Assembly: GCF_000223375.1 (NCBI RefSeq) | Contig: NC_017384.1 | Location: 2,296,501-2,360,500, forward strand | Origin: Ketogulonicigenium vulgare WSH-001 | Lineage (GTDB): Bacteria; Pseudomonadota; Alphaproteobacteria; Rhodobacterales; Rhodobacteraceae | Length of the DNA stretch: 64,000 bases | Direction of reading: 5' to 3' | In this document: positions 35,508 through 45,262 of the stretch, piece by piece | Position numbering within the stretch: position 1 is the stretch's first letter | Layout of the letters: every line of letters begins with the position of its first letter | Notes under the pieces: generated by a model | Databases searched by the model: none | The model's input: only the letters and a program-made list of their open reading frames with translations | What the model was told of the DNA's origin: nothing | Made by a program: the position numbers and the translations under genes

Positions 35508-36824
35508 CTAGCGCAGGCTTGCCCCCATCACGAGATCGGGAAGCGCGGTCGCGATCATCGGGAAGAACGACAGGATCAGAACCCCCACAATCATCGCCAG
35601 CCAGAACGGCACGACGCCGCGGAAAATCTCGGTCTGGCGCACATGGGGCACGACGGAATTCACGATGAACACGTTCATCCCCACGGGCGGCGAGATTAGC
35701 CCCATCTCCAGCACGATCATCACAATCACACCGAACCAGATCGGATCAAACCCCAGGGCGGTAATGACAGGGAAAAAGATCGGCAGCGTCAGCACCAGCA
35801 TGGCAAAGCCGTCCATGAACATGCCCAGCACGATATAGCATAGGATAATCAATCCCATAACAACCCAAGGCGCAAAGCCCGAGCCTGTCAGGAACCCGCC
35901 AATCGTCTGCGGAATATGGCTAAGCGCCATGAACGGGTTGAACAGATGCGCGCCGATCAGGATCAGCATCACCGTGGCCGAAGTCAGCGCCGCATCACGG
36001 CCCGCATCCCACAGATCGCGCAGGTTAATCTCGCGCCGCGCAAGGCCCATGATCGCCAGCAGCCCCGCCCCTACGGCGGCGGATTCCACGGGCGAGAACA
36101 GCCCCGCATAAAGCCCGCCGATGGTCACAAGGATGATCGACAGGCCGGGCAACGCCTGGGCAAAGGCGCGGATTGCGGCGGCGCGCGGCACGGCCTCGCC
36201 CGCAGGGCCAGCCTCGGGGTGCAGGCGGCAGATGATCGCGACCGTCACCATGAACAGCACCAGCAGCAGCAGCCCCGGCAGGAAGCCCGCAAGGAACAGA
36301 CGGCCGATGGATTGCTCGGTCAGGATGGCGTAGATGACGAACCCGGTCGAGGGCGGGATCAAAATCCCCAGCGTGCCGCCCGCCGCGACGGTCGCAGTGG
36401 CAAGGCGCGGGGAATAGCGATAGCGCTCCATCTCGGCCAGCGAGACCTTGCCCATCGTCAGTGCCGAGGCGATGGACGAGCCGCTGAGCGCTGAAAACGC
36501 ACCGCAGCCCACCAGCGTTGCCTGCGCAAGGCCGCCGCGCATCCGCCCGACAGCGGCATAGGCCGCCGCATAAAGCGCGCGGCTGGTGCTGGTGCGGGTC
36601 GCAAGATTGCCCATCAGAATGAACAGCGGGATCACCACCAGTTCAAACTTGCTGGCCAATGTATAGCTTTCCGACGCCAGCAGCCCCATCGCGACCGGCA
36701 GGCCGGACATCAGCGTGATGCCGACAAAGCCGACCGCAAACATCGCAACCGCAACCGGAATACGCAGCAGGATCAGCGCCAGCAGCGCGAAAACACCGGC
36801 GAGGCCGGCCAAGGTGTCAATCAT
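35508..36824 (-). CDS. dctM: TRAP transporter large permease (DctM)
   Basis: This 438-residue inner-membrane protein of the TRAP family imports organic acids or other small anions using a sodium gradient. The DctM signature is seen in VALMLAPATG-like segments: LASESYTLASKFELVVIPLFILMGNLA, SGSSIASALTMG (substrate and Na+ site), and the second-half GLISPPVGMNVFIV. About twelve helices are predicted. The start overlaps the dctQ stop by 8 bases. The substrate is not predictable from the sequence. Confidence 0.94.
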   Translation of the reverse strand: MIDTLAGLAGVFALLALILLRIPVAVAMFAVGFVGITLMSGLPVAMGLLASESYTLASKFELVVIPLFILMGNLATRTSTSRALYAAAYAAVGRMRGGLAQATLVGCGAFSALSGSSIASALTMGKVSLAEMERYRYSPRLATATVAAGGTLGILIPPSTGFVIYAILTEQSIGRLFLAGFLPGLLLLVLFMVTVAIICRLHPEAGPAGEAVPRAAAIRAFAQALPGLSIILVTIGGLYAGLFSPVESAAVGAGLLAIMGLARREINLRDLWDAGRDAALTSATVMLILIGAHLFNPFMALSHIPQTIGGFLTGSGFAPWVVMGLIILCYIVLGMFMDGFAMLVLTLPIFFPVITALGFDPIWFGVIVMIVLEMGLISPPVGMNVFIVNSVVPHVRQTEIFRGVVPFWLAMIVGVLILSFFPMIATALPDLVMGASLR

Positions 36825-37293
36825 GTTTCACCTTTTGAAACAGCCGCAGCAGCGCACCCACGCCCGCAATCGCGACGAAGGCGGCGAGCGCATATTGGAA
36901 AGGGGCCTTGGGCAGGCCCAGAATGTTGGATTTCAGCCCGAACATCTGCGACAACTGCGCCGATTGGACGGTGGCATAGGCCAAGGTGAACCACAGCGCG
37001 GCGGTCAGCCCCGCACTGAGGCGATCAACACTCGCCTGCAACCACTTGGGCATGGCGCTGGCGAACAGGTCGACGCGGATCTGGCCGCCGCGATGATCCA
37101 GCAGCGCCACCGCGCCAAAGATCACGATCAGCAGGCCCATCTCGCCGAGTTCCTGCGCGCCGAACAGCGGATGGCCAAAGGCCCGCCCCACCACATCCGC
37201 CAGCAGCAGCGCGGTCATCGCCAGTAATGCTGCGCCCGCAAGTCGGGCGCAAAGCGCGGCAAGATGGCCGAACAGGGTCAGCGCCTTGGTCAT
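36817..37293 (-). CDS. dctQ: TRAP transporter small permease (DctQ)
   Basis: This 158-residue inner-membrane protein has four helices and is the small membrane subunit of the TRAP importer that docks to DctM. The typical motifs are ADVVGRAFGHPLFGAQELGEMGLLIVIFGA and the charged HRGGQIRVDLF. It starts within the dctP stop codon (ATGA) and overlaps dctM by 8 bases, so dctP-dctQ-dctM form one operon. Confidence 0.93.
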   Translation of the reverse strand: MTKALTLFGHLAALCARLAGAALLAMTALLLADVVGRAFGHPLFGAQELGEMGLLIVIFGAVALLDHRGGQIRVDLFASAMPKWLQASVDRLSAGLTAALWFTLAYATVQSAQLSQMFGLKSNILGLPKAPFQYALAAFVAIAGVGALLRLFQKVKHD

Positions 37294-38279
37294 TCAGCGC
37301 CCCGCATGGTGGCAAAGGCATCGCTCAGGCCTTGATCCGTCACAGCGGCCTCGGTCAGGGGCAGCAGGATGGCTTCGAACGCGGCGATCTCGGCCTCGGT
37401 CAGGTCGATGACGATCGCGGCGTCGCGGGCGCGCAGGCCAGCGATGGCCGCCTCGCCCTTGGCGTTCCACAAAGCCTCGGCATGGCGGGACAGATCGCGG
37501 CCCGATGCCGCCTCGAATGCCGCGCGCTCGGCCGCGGGCAGGCGGGCGATGCGGGCGGCGTTGGCGACGACGAAAAAGGATTGGTTGCCCAGCGGGATGC
37601 CGGTCACAACATGGCCCAGCACCTCGTCAAAACGGAAATCGCTGATGCCGCTGGAGCCGATCACAACGCCGTCGATCAGCCCGGGTTGCAGCGCGTTGTA
37701 CACATCGCCTGCGGGCATCTGCACCGGATTGGCACCCAAGGCTTGCACCACCTGCCCCGACACTGCGCTAGAGACGCGGATTTTCAGCCCCGCGAGGTCA
37801 GCGGGCTGGCGGACAATGCGGTCGCGCAGCACAAGAACGGCATCCTCGGCCGTCCACAGCGCCACCGGCACGGTCGCGGGATATTCGCGCGCCAGCAGGC
37901 CTGCATCGACGCCGTTCCACAAGAAATCAGCGCCGGTCATGCCCTGGGGCAGCGCGCCCGGCCATTCGGTCAGCATCGACAGCGGGAATTGCGAAGATGT
38001 ATAGCCCGGCAGACCCCAGACGATATCGGCAACACCCTGCACCGCGCGGATATATTGCTCGGCCGGGCCTGCGCCCAGCTCGCCCGCGGGATAGGTGCGG
38101 ATCTCGAGGCCGGACGCCGCGACGCCTGTCGTCAGCGGGGTTACGATCGCCTCGGTTAGCGTATGGGTCGGCGCCACGAAATGGGCAAAACGCAGGGTTT
38201 CAGCCGCGGCAGGCATCGCCAAAACCGGGGCAGCAAAAAGCAGTGCGGCGGCAGCGGCCAGCCGGGGAAATCTGGTCAT
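37290..38279 (-). CDS. dctP: TRAP transporter substrate-binding protein (DctP)
   Basis: This 329-residue periplasmic protein has a signal peptide (LAAAAALLFAAPVLAMPAAAETL). It captures the substrate for DctQM. The DctP fold is supported by LRFAHFVAPTHTLTEAIV, QGVADIVWGLPGYTS, LKIRVSSAVSGQVVQALGANPVQMPAGDVYNALQPGLIDGVV (the conserved Arg-containing ligand loop) and LGNQSFFVV. The ATG at 38279 follows AAAGGACATG-type sequence. The long N-terminal extension in the open frame lacks a signal peptide and is not coding. The ligand is not identifiable. Confidence 0.92.
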   Translation of the reverse strand: MTRFPRLAAAAALLFAAPVLAMPAAAETLRFAHFVAPTHTLTEAIVTPLTTGVAASGLEIRTYPAGELGAGPAEQYIRAVQGVADIVWGLPGYTSSQFPLSMLTEWPGALPQGMTGADFLWNGVDAGLLAREYPATVPVALWTAEDAVLVLRDRIVRQPADLAGLKIRVSSAVSGQVVQALGANPVQMPAGDVYNALQPGLIDGVVIGSSGISDFRFDEVLGHVVTGIPLGNQSFFVVANAARIARLPAAERAAFEAASGRDLSRHAEALWNAKGEAAIAGLRARDAAIVIDLTEAEIAAFEAILLPLTEAAVTDQGLSDAFATMRGAE

Positions 38280-38292
38280 GTCATGTCCTTTG

Positions 38293-38323
38293 GGAAAAGG
38301 GGCGCCCCGAAGGCCGGGGCGCC
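38293..38323 (-). terminator. Terminator after the MetE-like gene
   Basis: On the minus strand, GGCGCCCCG pairs with CGGGGCGCC around GCCTT, followed by CCTTTTCCCA. It lies between the MetE-like gene and dctP and separates the two transcripts. Confidence 0.8.
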
Positions 38324-38329
38324 GGGGGC

Positions 38330-39457
38330 TTAGTTCTCGCCCCAGATCGCTTGGGCGGTGTTCACGACCAGCTCCAGCTTGCGTTTTTGGTCGTCGACGG
38401 TGATTGCATTGCCGTGTTCGGTCGAGGCAAAGCCACATTGCGGCGCGATGCCCAATTGGTCGATATCGACATATTGCGCGGCTTCGTCGAACTTGCGCTT
38501 GAGCCAATCGGCCTGTTCCAGCTCGCCCGTCTTGGTGGTGATGAATCCGGCCATGACGCGCTTGTCACCCTTGGGCAGTAGCTTTAGCGGCGCAAGGCCA
38601 CCCGCGCGTTCGGTGTCATATTCCATGAAATAGACATCGACCGAGGTGTGGTTGAAGATCGCATCCGCAGCGGCGTCATAGCCGCCCTCGGCCACATGGG
38701 CCGAGCGGAAGTTGCCGCGGCACATATGCATACCGATCACCATGTCGGCGGGACGATCCTTGATCGATGCTTCCAGCATCGCGGCATAGCTGGCGATCAG
38801 CTTGTCGGGATCCTGGCCCATGGCGCGGCGCTCCTCGCGCTGCTTTTCATCGCCAAGATAGGCAAAGAAGATGTCGTCCAGCTGCAGGTAACGGCAACCG
38901 GCGTCGTAAAACGCCTGCACGGCCTTTTTGTAGGTCTCGGCCGTGTCGTGGAACAGTTTTTCCTGATCCAGATAGGGCGCGTATTCGATATTCTCGGTCG
39001 GCGTGCGGAAATGCAGCGCCGAAGGACCGGGGATCGAGATTTTCGCAATACCCTCGCCCGGCTTCACCAGATTACGCACGAAAGTGAAATGTTCCAGCAT
39101 CGGGTGATCAGCGGGGAAATCCAGCGCGCCGGTCAGATGCGGCTCGACCGGCGTGGTCTTGTGTTCGGTCTTGAACGGCAGGCTGCGGTTCGACGGCTTC
39201 ATATCAAGGCCGGTCAGCAGGCCCATGAAATCGTAATGCCAAAAGGCGCGACGCGCCTCGCCATCGGTGAAAACGCCAAGGCCGGCGTCCTTTTGCAGCT
39301 GCACCAGCTCGCGAATACCGGCGTCTTCTGCGGCGCGCAGGTCAGCGGCGGGCACGCCCGGCTGGCGCGCGGCCTGCACAGCAGCGGGACGCAGCAGCGA
39401 GCCGACGTGATCGGCGCGGAACGGCGCGCGGCGGCGGATGGTTGTTTCAGTCGTCAT
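38330..39457 (-). CDS. Cobalamin-independent methionine synthase-like methyltransferase (MetE C-terminal type)
   Basis: This 375-residue single-domain zinc enzyme belongs to the MetE/YxjG family. Full MetE is 750 residues, so this is a stand-alone catalytic half. Zinc ligands are likely His and Cys in MVIGMHMCRGN and Cys in GIAPQCGFAST. The barrel opening FRADHVGSLLRP and YLQLDDIFFAYL are also typical. It may make methionine from a methyl donor other than full methyl-folate, or act in sulfur-compound demethylation; the exact reaction is unknown. No neighbour clearly assigns a role. The SD AAGGGG lies upstream. Confidence 0.86.
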   Translation of the reverse strand: MTTETTIRRRAPFRADHVGSLLRPAAVQAARQPGVPAADLRAAEDAGIRELVQLQKDAGLGVFTDGEARRAFWHYDFMGLLTGLDMKPSNRSLPFKTEHKTTPVEPHLTGALDFPADHPMLEHFTFVRNLVKPGEGIAKISIPGPSALHFRTPTENIEYAPYLDQEKLFHDTAETYKKAVQAFYDAGCRYLQLDDIFFAYLGDEKQREERRAMGQDPDKLIASYAAMLEASIKDRPADMVIGMHMCRGNFRSAHVAEGGYDAAADAIFNHTSVDVYFMEYDTERAGGLAPLKLLPKGDKRVMAGFITTKTGELEQADWLKRKFDEAAQYVDIDQLGIAPQCGFASTEHGNAITVDDQKRKLELVVNTAQAIWGEN

Positions 39458-39637
39458 CGCGACTTACCCCTTACTTCGGCCCGCCAACGCAGGCCGTCTT
39501 ACATTCAGCAGACCTTTGCCCCTGAATTTACAGGAAAGGCCCGCGCATAAAGGGCTAGATCGCCTCAGCCGGCGGGTAAGTCAACTATGCGGGCGCCTCA
39601 TAATATTCATGTCTATCATGAGGCGCACCACATAAAG
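39458..39637. other. Intergenic region upstream of the MetE-like gene
   Basis: This 180-base gap separates the MetE-like gene from the infB terminator. It contains a perfect 9-base inverted repeat (GCGCCTCAT with ATGAGGCGC, 39593-39626). A TTGACT element at 39583-39588, minus strand, is a possible -35 box without a clear -10. I looked for a SAM or cobalamin riboswitch and did not find one. Confidence 0.5.
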
Positions 39638-39666
39638 AAAAAGGCGACCCCGAGGGGCCGCCTTTT
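39638..39666 (-). terminator. Terminator of the rimP-nusA-infB operon
   Basis: AAAAGGCGGCCCC pairs with GGGGTCGCCTTTTT around a TC turn (one mismatch in the stem), with further T-rich sequence behind. It lies 19 bases after the infB stop on the minus strand. Confidence 0.85.
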
Positions 39667-39684
39667 CAGAACATTCATGCTGCC

Positions 39685-42228
39685 TTACAGGCTGCGTTCG
39701 ACCGTTTCGCGCTCGAAAATCTCGATGACGTCGCCTGCGCGAATGTCTTCGTAATTCTCGAAGGCCATGCCGCATTCCTGACCCGATGGCACTTCGGACA
39801 CTTCGTCCTTATAGCGCTTCAGCGTCTTCAGCGTGCCCTCGTGGATCACCACGTTGTCACGCAGCAGACGCACGCCAGCCGAGCGACGCGCCACGCCCTC
39901 GGTGATCAGGCAGCCAGCAACCTTGCCGACGCCCGAAACCTTGAACACTTCGCGGATCGAGGCGTAACCGATAAAGCGCTCGCGCACTTCGGCTTTCAGC
40001 AGGCCCGATGCGGCAGCGGTGATGTCGTCCACCAGATCATAGATGATCGAGTAATAGCGGATCTCGACACCCTTTTGCTGGGCGACGTTACGGGCCGCAG
40101 CATTGGCACGGACGTTAAAGCCGATAACCGGCACGCCCGAAGCCTCGGCCAGCGTGATATCGCTTTCGGTGATCGCACCGACGCCCGAATGCAGCACGCG
40201 CACGCGCACCTCTTCGTTGCCGATCTTCTCAAGCACCTGAACGATAGCCTCGACCGAACCTTGCACGTCAGCTTTGACCACAACCGACAGCTCGGCGATG
40301 TCCTTGTCGGCTTTGGCGCGGGCCATCAGCTGTTCAAGGGTCGCAGTGCCAGCGGCGGTGCGTTTGTCTTTGGCGACTTGCGCACGGTAGTCGGCGATCT
40401 CGCGGGCTTGCTGTTCGGTTTCGACGACGTTCAACACGTCACCTGCCGACGGCGTGCCGTTCAGACCCAGAACCTCGACCGGAACCGAAGGCGCAGCCTC
40501 GGTCACACGCTCGCCCTGGTCGTTGACCAGCGCACGGACTTTACCCCAGGTTTGGCCGACCACGAAAATGTCGCCCTGACGCAGCGTGCCGTTTTGCACC
40601 AGAACCGTGGCAACGGGGCCGCGACCCACGTCCAGCTTCGCCTCGATCACGGCGCCATGGGCGGCACGGTTCGGGTTGGCTTGCAGTTCCAGAATCTCGG
40701 CTTGCAGCGCGATGGCTTCCAGCAGGGTGTCGATGCCCTGACCGGTTTTCGCCGACAGCTCGACCGTCTGCACATCGCCGCCCATTTCTTCGACAACGAC
40801 TTCGTATTGCAGCAGATCGGTGCGCACCTTTTGCGGGTTCGCCTCGTATTTGTCGATCTTGTTGATCGCCACGATCATCGGCACGTTGGCTGCACGGGCA
40901 TGGCTGATCGCCTCGACCGTTTGCGGTTTGACCGCATCATCAGCAGCCACCACCAGCACGACGATATCCGTCACCTGCGCGCCGCGGGCCCGCATCGAGG
41001 TAAACGCCGCGTGACCGGGCGTATCGAGGAAGGTCAGAACCGCCCCGCTATCCGTCGTCACCTGATAGGCACCAATGTGCTGCGTGATACCGCCCGCTTC
41101 GGCAGAGACCACGTTCGCCTTGCGGATCGCATCCAGCAGCGAGGTCTTGCCGTGGTCGACGTGGCCCATAATGGTCACGATCGGCGGACGCGGCGACAGA
41201 TCTTCGGCCTTGTCGACAACCGTATCGATCACCTGCTCGACGTCAGCATCCGAGACGCGCACAACACGGTGGCCGAATTCTTCGACAACCAGCTGCGCGG
41301 TATCTGCGTCGATGGACTGGTTGGTCGTCGCCATAATGCCGTTACGCATCAGGAACTTGACCACATCAGCCACACGCTCGGCCATACGGTTGGCCAACTC
41401 GCCCACGGTGATCGCTTCGGGAAGCTGCACATCGCGGATGATCTTTTCGCGCTCGACCGTGCCGCCCATGGCTTTTTGACGCGCACGCTCTTGCTTGCGC
41501 TTCATGGCGGCCATCGAACGCTGGCGGCCTTCGCCGTCCGTTGCCTGTGCAACGGTCAGCTTGCCGGCGCGGCGACCTTCGTCCTCGCGGCCCGGCTTGG
41601 CCTTGGCTGTTTTGTCACCGCGTGCATCGGCGCGCACATCGGTGCGGTCGCGATCGGTTTTGCGCGGGCCGGTTGCACCGGCTGCGGCCTGTGCATCAGC
41701 GGGCGTCGTCGTCGGCGCTGCAGCAGCAGGTGCTGCGGTGCGGGCCGGGCGACGATCGGGGGCGACTTTCTTCTCGGCTTGCTTTTCAGCAGCCTCGGCG
41801 GCCTTGCGGGCAGCCTCTTCTTCTTCGCGCTTGCGCTTTTCTTCGGCCGCTGCCGCCATTTCGCGCTCTTCACGCTCTTTGGCTTCGATATCGGCACGAC
41901 GACGCTCGCGCTCTTCGGCGCGGGCCTGCTCTTCGGCGGCGCGACGCGCATTGTCATCAGCTTCGCGGGCACGGGCCAGCGCCAGTGCCTTCATGCGCCG
42001 TTCCAGCTCGGCATCGGTGATGCCAGCCGGACGACGGGTTGGATCACCGCCCGCAACAGCACCAGCAGATCCCGCAGCGGCACCAGGCTTTGGCACCACA
42101 ACGCGCTTGCGCTTGGTTTCAACGACCACATTTTTCGTGCGGCCGTGGCTGAAGCTCTGTTTTACATTGCCGGGCGCCGAACCGGACCCGCGCAGCCCCA
42201 GGGGCTTCTTGCCGTCACTATCACTCAT
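39685..42228 (-). CDS. infB: Translation initiation factor IF-2
   Basis: This 847-residue GTPase places initiator tRNA on the ribosome. It has an Ala/Glu/Arg-rich N-terminal region (residues 1 to about 250) with coiled-coil [17 protein letters not shown] repeats, the IF2-N domain ([18 protein letters not shown]), then the G domain with [18 protein letters not shown] and NKIDK. Domains II-IV follow, with [16 protein letters not shown] and the C-terminal [15 protein letters not shown]. The start overlaps the stop of the ylxR-type gene (ATGA), and the operon is closed by a strong terminator. Confidence 0.98.
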   Translation of the reverse strand: MSDSDGKKPLGLRGSGSAPGNVKQSFSHGRTKNVVVETKRKRVVVPKPGAAAGSAGAVAGGDPTRRPAGITDAELERRMKALALARAREADDNARRAAEEQARAEERERRRADIEAKEREEREMAAAAEEKRKREEEEAARKAAEAAEKQAEKKVAPDRRPARTAAPAAAAPTTTPADAQAAAGATGPRKTDRDRTDVRADARGDKTAKAKPGREDEGRRAGKLTVAQATDGEGRQRSMAAMKRKQERARQKAMGGTVEREKIIRDVQLPEAITVGELANRMAERVADVVKFLMRNGIMATTNQSIDADTAQLVVEEFGHRVVRVSDADVEQVIDTVVDKAEDLSPRPPIVTIMGHVDHGKTSLLDAIRKANVVSAEAGGITQHIGAYQVTTDSGAVLTFLDTPGHAAFTSMRARGAQVTDIVVLVVAADDAVKPQTVEAISHARAANVPMIVAINKIDKYEANPQKVRTDLLQYEVVVEEMGGDVQTVELSAKTGQGIDTLLEAIALQAEILELQANPNRAAHGAVIEAKLDVGRGPVATVLVQNGTLRQGDIFVVGQTWGKVRALVNDQGERVTEAAPSVPVEVLGLNGTPSAGDVLNVVETEQQAREIADYRAQVAKDKRTAAGTATLEQLMARAKADKDIAELSVVVKADVQGSVEAIVQVLEKIGNEEVRVRVLHSGVGAITESDITLAEASGVPVIGFNVRANAAARNVAQQKGVEIRYYSIIYDLVDDITAAASGLLKAEVRERFIGYASIREVFKVSGVGKVAGCLITEGVARRSAGVRLLRDNVVIHEGTLKTLKRYKDEVSEVPSGQECGMAFENYEDIRAGDVIEIFERETVERSL

Positions 42229-42869
42229 CTGGCTTCAATATCCTTCCCGGCAATCCCCTGACTGCCGTCATCCTCGCGCATGCCACGCAGCTTCGAGGCG
42301 TCCTCTACAACATGGTCACTCAATGCACCAGCCGCGAGCGCGCCATGTATTACACTTTGTCGACCGAATGCAAAACCCAATTCTTCGGCGGACAGGCAGC
42401 TGAAATAGCGCGCACCTGTCGGCGTCCATAATTTAGCCTTGCCGCGTTCTGATCCGTCATCGGCCTGCAGCAGCACCCGCACGGCGCGGGTATCAAACTG
42501 CGCCTTATCAAGCTGCGCCTTGACCTTTTCAAATCCGCAGATCGCGATGCCTGCTTTGCGCGCCAATGCGATCAGATCGATCACCCGGCGCACAAGCTGA
42601 CGTTCCACATCATCTGCAAGCGTTTCTGGAACGATCACAGCAGCCTTTGCGGCGCGGGCAAATTCCTTGCGCCCCGCCGCTGCGATTGCCGCCCGCGTGG
42701 CCGAGACATACATGCCCCGGCCCGGCAGGCGTTCCAGCAGATCGGGCACGACCGTATTGTCAGGCCCGAGGACAAAGCGCACGAGCCCCGCCTTGGGCTG
42801 CACTTCGCCCGTAACGATGCAACGCCGCTCGGCCTCGTCGCGCTGATTATTGCGTCCGCCTCTGGTCAT
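42225..42869 (-). CDS. YlxR-L7Ae-type RNA-binding protein (DUF448)
   Basis: The protein has 214 residues. Its first half is a YlxR/DUF448 domain, with [42 protein letters not shown] (the GRG-x-Y-V motif is diagnostic). The second half resembles an L7Ae/L30e-like RNA-binding domain ([25 protein letters not shown]). Such proteins are encoded between nusA and infB in alphaproteobacteria. The start at 42869 was chosen as the ATG before [15 protein letters not shown], 25 bases after nusA. The role is RNA-related but not defined. Confidence 0.93.
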   Translation of the reverse strand: MTRGGRNNQRDEAERRCIVTGEVQPKAGLVRFVLGPDNTVVPDLLERLPGRGMYVSATRAAIAAAGRKEFARAAKAAVIVPETLADDVERQLVRRVIDLIALARKAGIAICGFEKVKAQLDKAQFDTRAVRVLLQADDGSERGKAKLWTPTGARYFSCLSAEELGFAFGRQSVIHGALAAGALSDHVVEDASKLRGMREDDGSQGIAGKDIEAR

Positions 42870-42894
42870 GCCTTTGTCCTTACCCGAGAACCGA

Positions 42895-44496
42895 TCAGTC
42901 CTCGGCCTCCTCTTCTTCTTCGGTTGCAGCTTCAAGTTCAGCCGCATCGACCCAACCCAGCGACACGCGCGCGGTCATGATCATGGTTTGCGCTTCTTCC
43001 AGGCTCAGATCGAAAGGCTCCAGCACGCCGTCGTCTTTGACGCGCTTGCCTTCGACCGTCGTCCAGCCGCCCGCCAGTTCCCAGTCGGCGCAGGTGGCGA
43101 AATCTTCCAGCGTTTTCACACCATCTTTCGCCAAAGCCTCGACCATTTGCGGGGTCAGACCGGGGAAGCTGATCAGGCTGTCTTCGGCACCCAGTGCACG
43201 GGCTGCCTCGAGGGCCTTTTCATTCTGGCTTTCGATATGGTCACGGGCGCGGGCCTGAACTTCGCCTGCGGTGGCTTCATCGACGCCTTCGATCGTGGTC
43301 AGCTCGTCCAGATCGACATAGGCGACTTCCTCGAGGTTGGTGAACCCTTCGGCGACCAGCAGCTGGGCAAAGAACTCGTCCAGATCCAGCGTTTCCATGA
43401 ACAGTTTGGTGCGCGCCTCGAATTCGGCCTGACGACGCTTCGACTCTTCGGATTCGGTCATAATGTCGATGTCGAGGTTCGTCAGCTGGCTGGCCAGACG
43501 CACGTTCTGACCGCGGCGACCAATCGCCAAGGACAGTTGGTCATCGGGAACAACAACTTCAATACGCTCGGCATCTTCGTCCAGCACGACTTTGGTGACT
43601 TCTGCGGGCTGCAGCGCGTTCACCAAGAAGGTCGGCATGTCCTCGTTCCACGGAATGATGTCGATCTTTTCGCCCTGCAGCTCGCCGACGACGGCCTGCA
43701 CACGGCTACCGCGCATACCGACACAGGCACCGACCGGGTCGATCGAGCTGTCGTTGCTGAGCACGGCGATTTTCGCGCGCGAACCGGGGTCACGGGCCAC
43801 GGCTTTGATCTCGATGACGCCCTCATAGATCTCGGGGACTTCCATCTTGAACAGCTCGCGCATGAATTCGGGCGCGGTCCGCGACAGGAAGATCTGCGGG
43901 CCACGCACTTCGCGGCGCACATCTTTGACATAGCAGCGGATGCGGTCGTTCGGGCGATAGCTTTCGCGGCCGATCTTTTCATTGCGGCGCAGAATCGCCT
44001 CGCCAGCGCCGACATCGACGATGAGGTTGCCGTATTCTTCGCGCTTGACGGTGCCGTTGATGATCGTGCCCTGACGGTGCTTGAACTCTTCGTATTGGCG
44101 ATCACGCTCGGCTTCGCGGATCTTTTGCAAGATCACCTGCTTGGCGCTTTGGGCGGCAATACGGCCCAGATCGACCGGCGGGATCTCTTCTTCAAAGATA
44201 TCGCCGACCTCAGGGTTCGACATATACAGCTTGGCCTGATCGACCGTCATTTCGGCGTGGTAATTCTCGACCGCATCATCCTCGACCACGGTGCGCACCC
44301 GGCTGAAATGGGCGCGACCGGTCTTGCGGTCGATATGGACACGAATGTCCATATCGGCGCCGTAACGGCTTTTGGCCGCACGGGCGAGCGATTCTTCCAT
44401 CGCTTCAACCACAAGACTGGGGTCGATCAGCTTTTCGCGTGCAACAGCTTCAGCGGTTTGCAGCAGTTCCAGCTGGTTGGCAGAGGTGATTGCCAT
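42895..44496 (-). CDS. nusA: Transcription elongation/termination factor NusA
   Basis: This 533-residue cytoplasmic protein binds RNA polymerase and takes part in pausing, termination and antitermination. It has an N-terminal domain, an S1 domain ([31 protein letters not shown]), two KH domains ([19 protein letters not shown] and [18 protein letters not shown]) and C-terminal acidic helix-hairpin repeats ending in EEEEEAED. The start overlaps the rimP stop (TGATG). In E. coli NusA lowers expression of its own operon, which is relevant to the leader structure here. Confidence 0.98.
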   Translation of the reverse strand: MAITSANQLELLQTAEAVAREKLIDPSLVVEAMEESLARAAKSRYGADMDIRVHIDRKTGRAHFSRVRTVVEDDAVENYHAEMTVDQAKLYMSNPEVGDIFEEEIPPVDLGRIAAQSAKQVILQKIREAERDRQYEEFKHRQGTIINGTVKREEYGNLIVDVGAGEAILRRNEKIGRESYRPNDRIRCYVKDVRREVRGPQIFLSRTAPEFMRELFKMEVPEIYEGVIEIKAVARDPGSRAKIAVLSNDSSIDPVGACVGMRGSRVQAVVGELQGEKIDIIPWNEDMPTFLVNALQPAEVTKVVLDEDAERIEVVVPDDQLSLAIGRRGQNVRLASQLTNLDIDIMTESEESKRRQAEFEARTKLFMETLDLDEFFAQLLVAEGFTNLEEVAYVDLDELTTIEGVDEATAGEVQARARDHIESQNEKALEAARALGAEDSLISFPGLTPQMVEALAKDGVKTLEDFATCADWELAGGWTTVEGKRVKDDGVLEPFDLSLEEAQTMIMTARVSLGWVDAAELEAATEEEEEAED

Positions 44497-45119
44497 CAGT
44501 GTTTCTCCTCAGGGGCGACGGGTGTCGCATCATCACTGTCTTCTTCGGCGTCGATGATGGTTTCCACCTCATCGAACTGTTCTTGGTTGATCAGACCGGC
44601 ATCCTTGCGCCCGCGCAGCACGTCGCGGATCAGCTCGTCCGTCAGGACCAGCTTGGCATCGGACAGCCATTCGAATTTCAAGCCGATGGTGACGGGCTCG
44701 GCCGCGTCGTCCAGCTCGATCAGGATTTCATCACCCTCGGTACCGCGCAGCTCGCCCTTGAAACGGCGGCGACCGTCGATCAGCTCTTCGGTTTCGATCT
44801 TGGCGGTATAGCCGTCCCACAGATCGAAATCCTTCAGACGCGTCAGCGGGCGGTCGATCCCCGGCGAGGACACTTCCAGCGTGTAGTTTTCGACAATCGG
44901 GTCCTCGACATCGAGAACAGCCGAAACGGCGGTCGAGATTGCGGCGCAATCATCCACCTCGATCGTGCCATCGGGCTTTTGCGCCATGATCTGCAAGGTG
45001 GTTTCCTTGCCGGTCATCACGCGAATACGCACCAGTTCAAAGCCCATATCTTCGATAACGGGTTGAACGATTTCTGCGACACGACGGTCAATCGCCGCGC
45101 GGGCAATCAGGTCTGACAT
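44496..45119 (-). CDS. rimP: Ribosome maturation factor RimP
   Basis: This 207-residue cytoplasmic protein is needed for 30S subunit maturation. The family core is [39 protein letters not shown], and the highly conserved [14 protein letters not shown], followed by an Sm-like C-terminal domain and a short acidic tail. It is the first gene of rimP-nusA-ylxR-infB. The start at 45119 follows AAGGGG. A longer in-frame stretch upstream of it overlaps the leader and is not coding. Confidence 0.97.
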   Translation of the reverse strand: MSDLIARAAIDRRVAEIVQPVIEDMGFELVRIRVMTGKETTLQIMAQKPDGTIEVDDCAAISTAVSAVLDVEDPIVENYTLEVSSPGIDRPLTRLKDFDLWDGYTAKIETEELIDGRRRFKGELRGTEGDEILIELDDAAEPVTIGLKFEWLSDAKLVLTDELIRDVLRGRKDAGLINQEQFDEVETIIDAEEDSDDATPVAPEEKH

Positions 45120-45132
45120 TTCTGGACCCCTT

Positions 45133-45161
45133 AAAACAAAAAAACGGGCGCGCGGCCCGTT
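45133..45161 (-). terminator. Intrinsic terminator hairpin in the rimP leader
   Basis: A 7-base stem (AACGGGC with GCCCGTT), a 5-base loop and a T-run. On the minus strand it lies after the predicted rimP promoter and 14 bases before the rimP ATG. It would stop transcripts that enter from upstream as well as new ones from that promoter. Confidence 0.75.
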
Positions 45162-45197
45162 GAGATCAATCGGTGGAACCCTGACCCGTTGGATCAA
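45133..45197 (-). promoter_or_regulatory. Attenuator-like leader of rimP-nusA-infB
   Basis: Between the promoter and the rimP ATG lies a terminator hairpin (AACGGGC / GCCCGTT with loop CGCGC, then TTTTTG). Its 5' arm is duplicated about 28 bases earlier in the direct repeats TTGATCCAACGGG and TTGATCTCAACGGG. The upstream copy could pair with the terminator 3' arm (CCCGTT) and block termination. This is an inference from sequence complementarity. It may alternatively be a simple leftover terminator. Confidence 0.6.
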
Positions 45198-45215
45198 GAC
45201 GCCGCTGTTGAGGGC

Positions 45216-45244
45216 TAGATAGCCGCTGCAGGCCCAAAGGTCAA
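45216..45244 (-). promoter_or_regulatory. Predicted sigma-70 promoter of rimP-nusA-infB
   Basis: TTGACC, a 17-base spacer, then TATCTA on the minus strand: a near-consensus promoter. The start point would be about 90 bases before rimP, so the terminator hairpin lies in the 5' leader. Confidence 0.7.
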
Positions 45245-45262
45245 GCACTGAGGCAAACGCCC

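Noticed and set aside
39458..39640. SAM or cobalamin riboswitch before the MetE-like gene
   Set aside because: I found neither a B12 box nor the conserved cores of the SAM classes I can recall. Kept only as a structured gap.
39841..42261. 806-codon open frame on the plus strand, antisense to infB
   Set aside because: High GC and the repetitive charged N-terminal region of IF-2 keep the opposite strand free of stops. The translation has no domain and no ribosome-binding site at the start.
42850..44811. 653-codon plus-strand frame opposite nusA and the ylxR-type gene
   Set aside because: It mirrors codons of the real genes and has no recognisable domain.
45165..45262. Possible tRNA in the rimP leader region
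   Set aside because: There is a GGTTCCACC stretch that looks like a T-arm, but no cloverleaf or anticodon stem can be formed.
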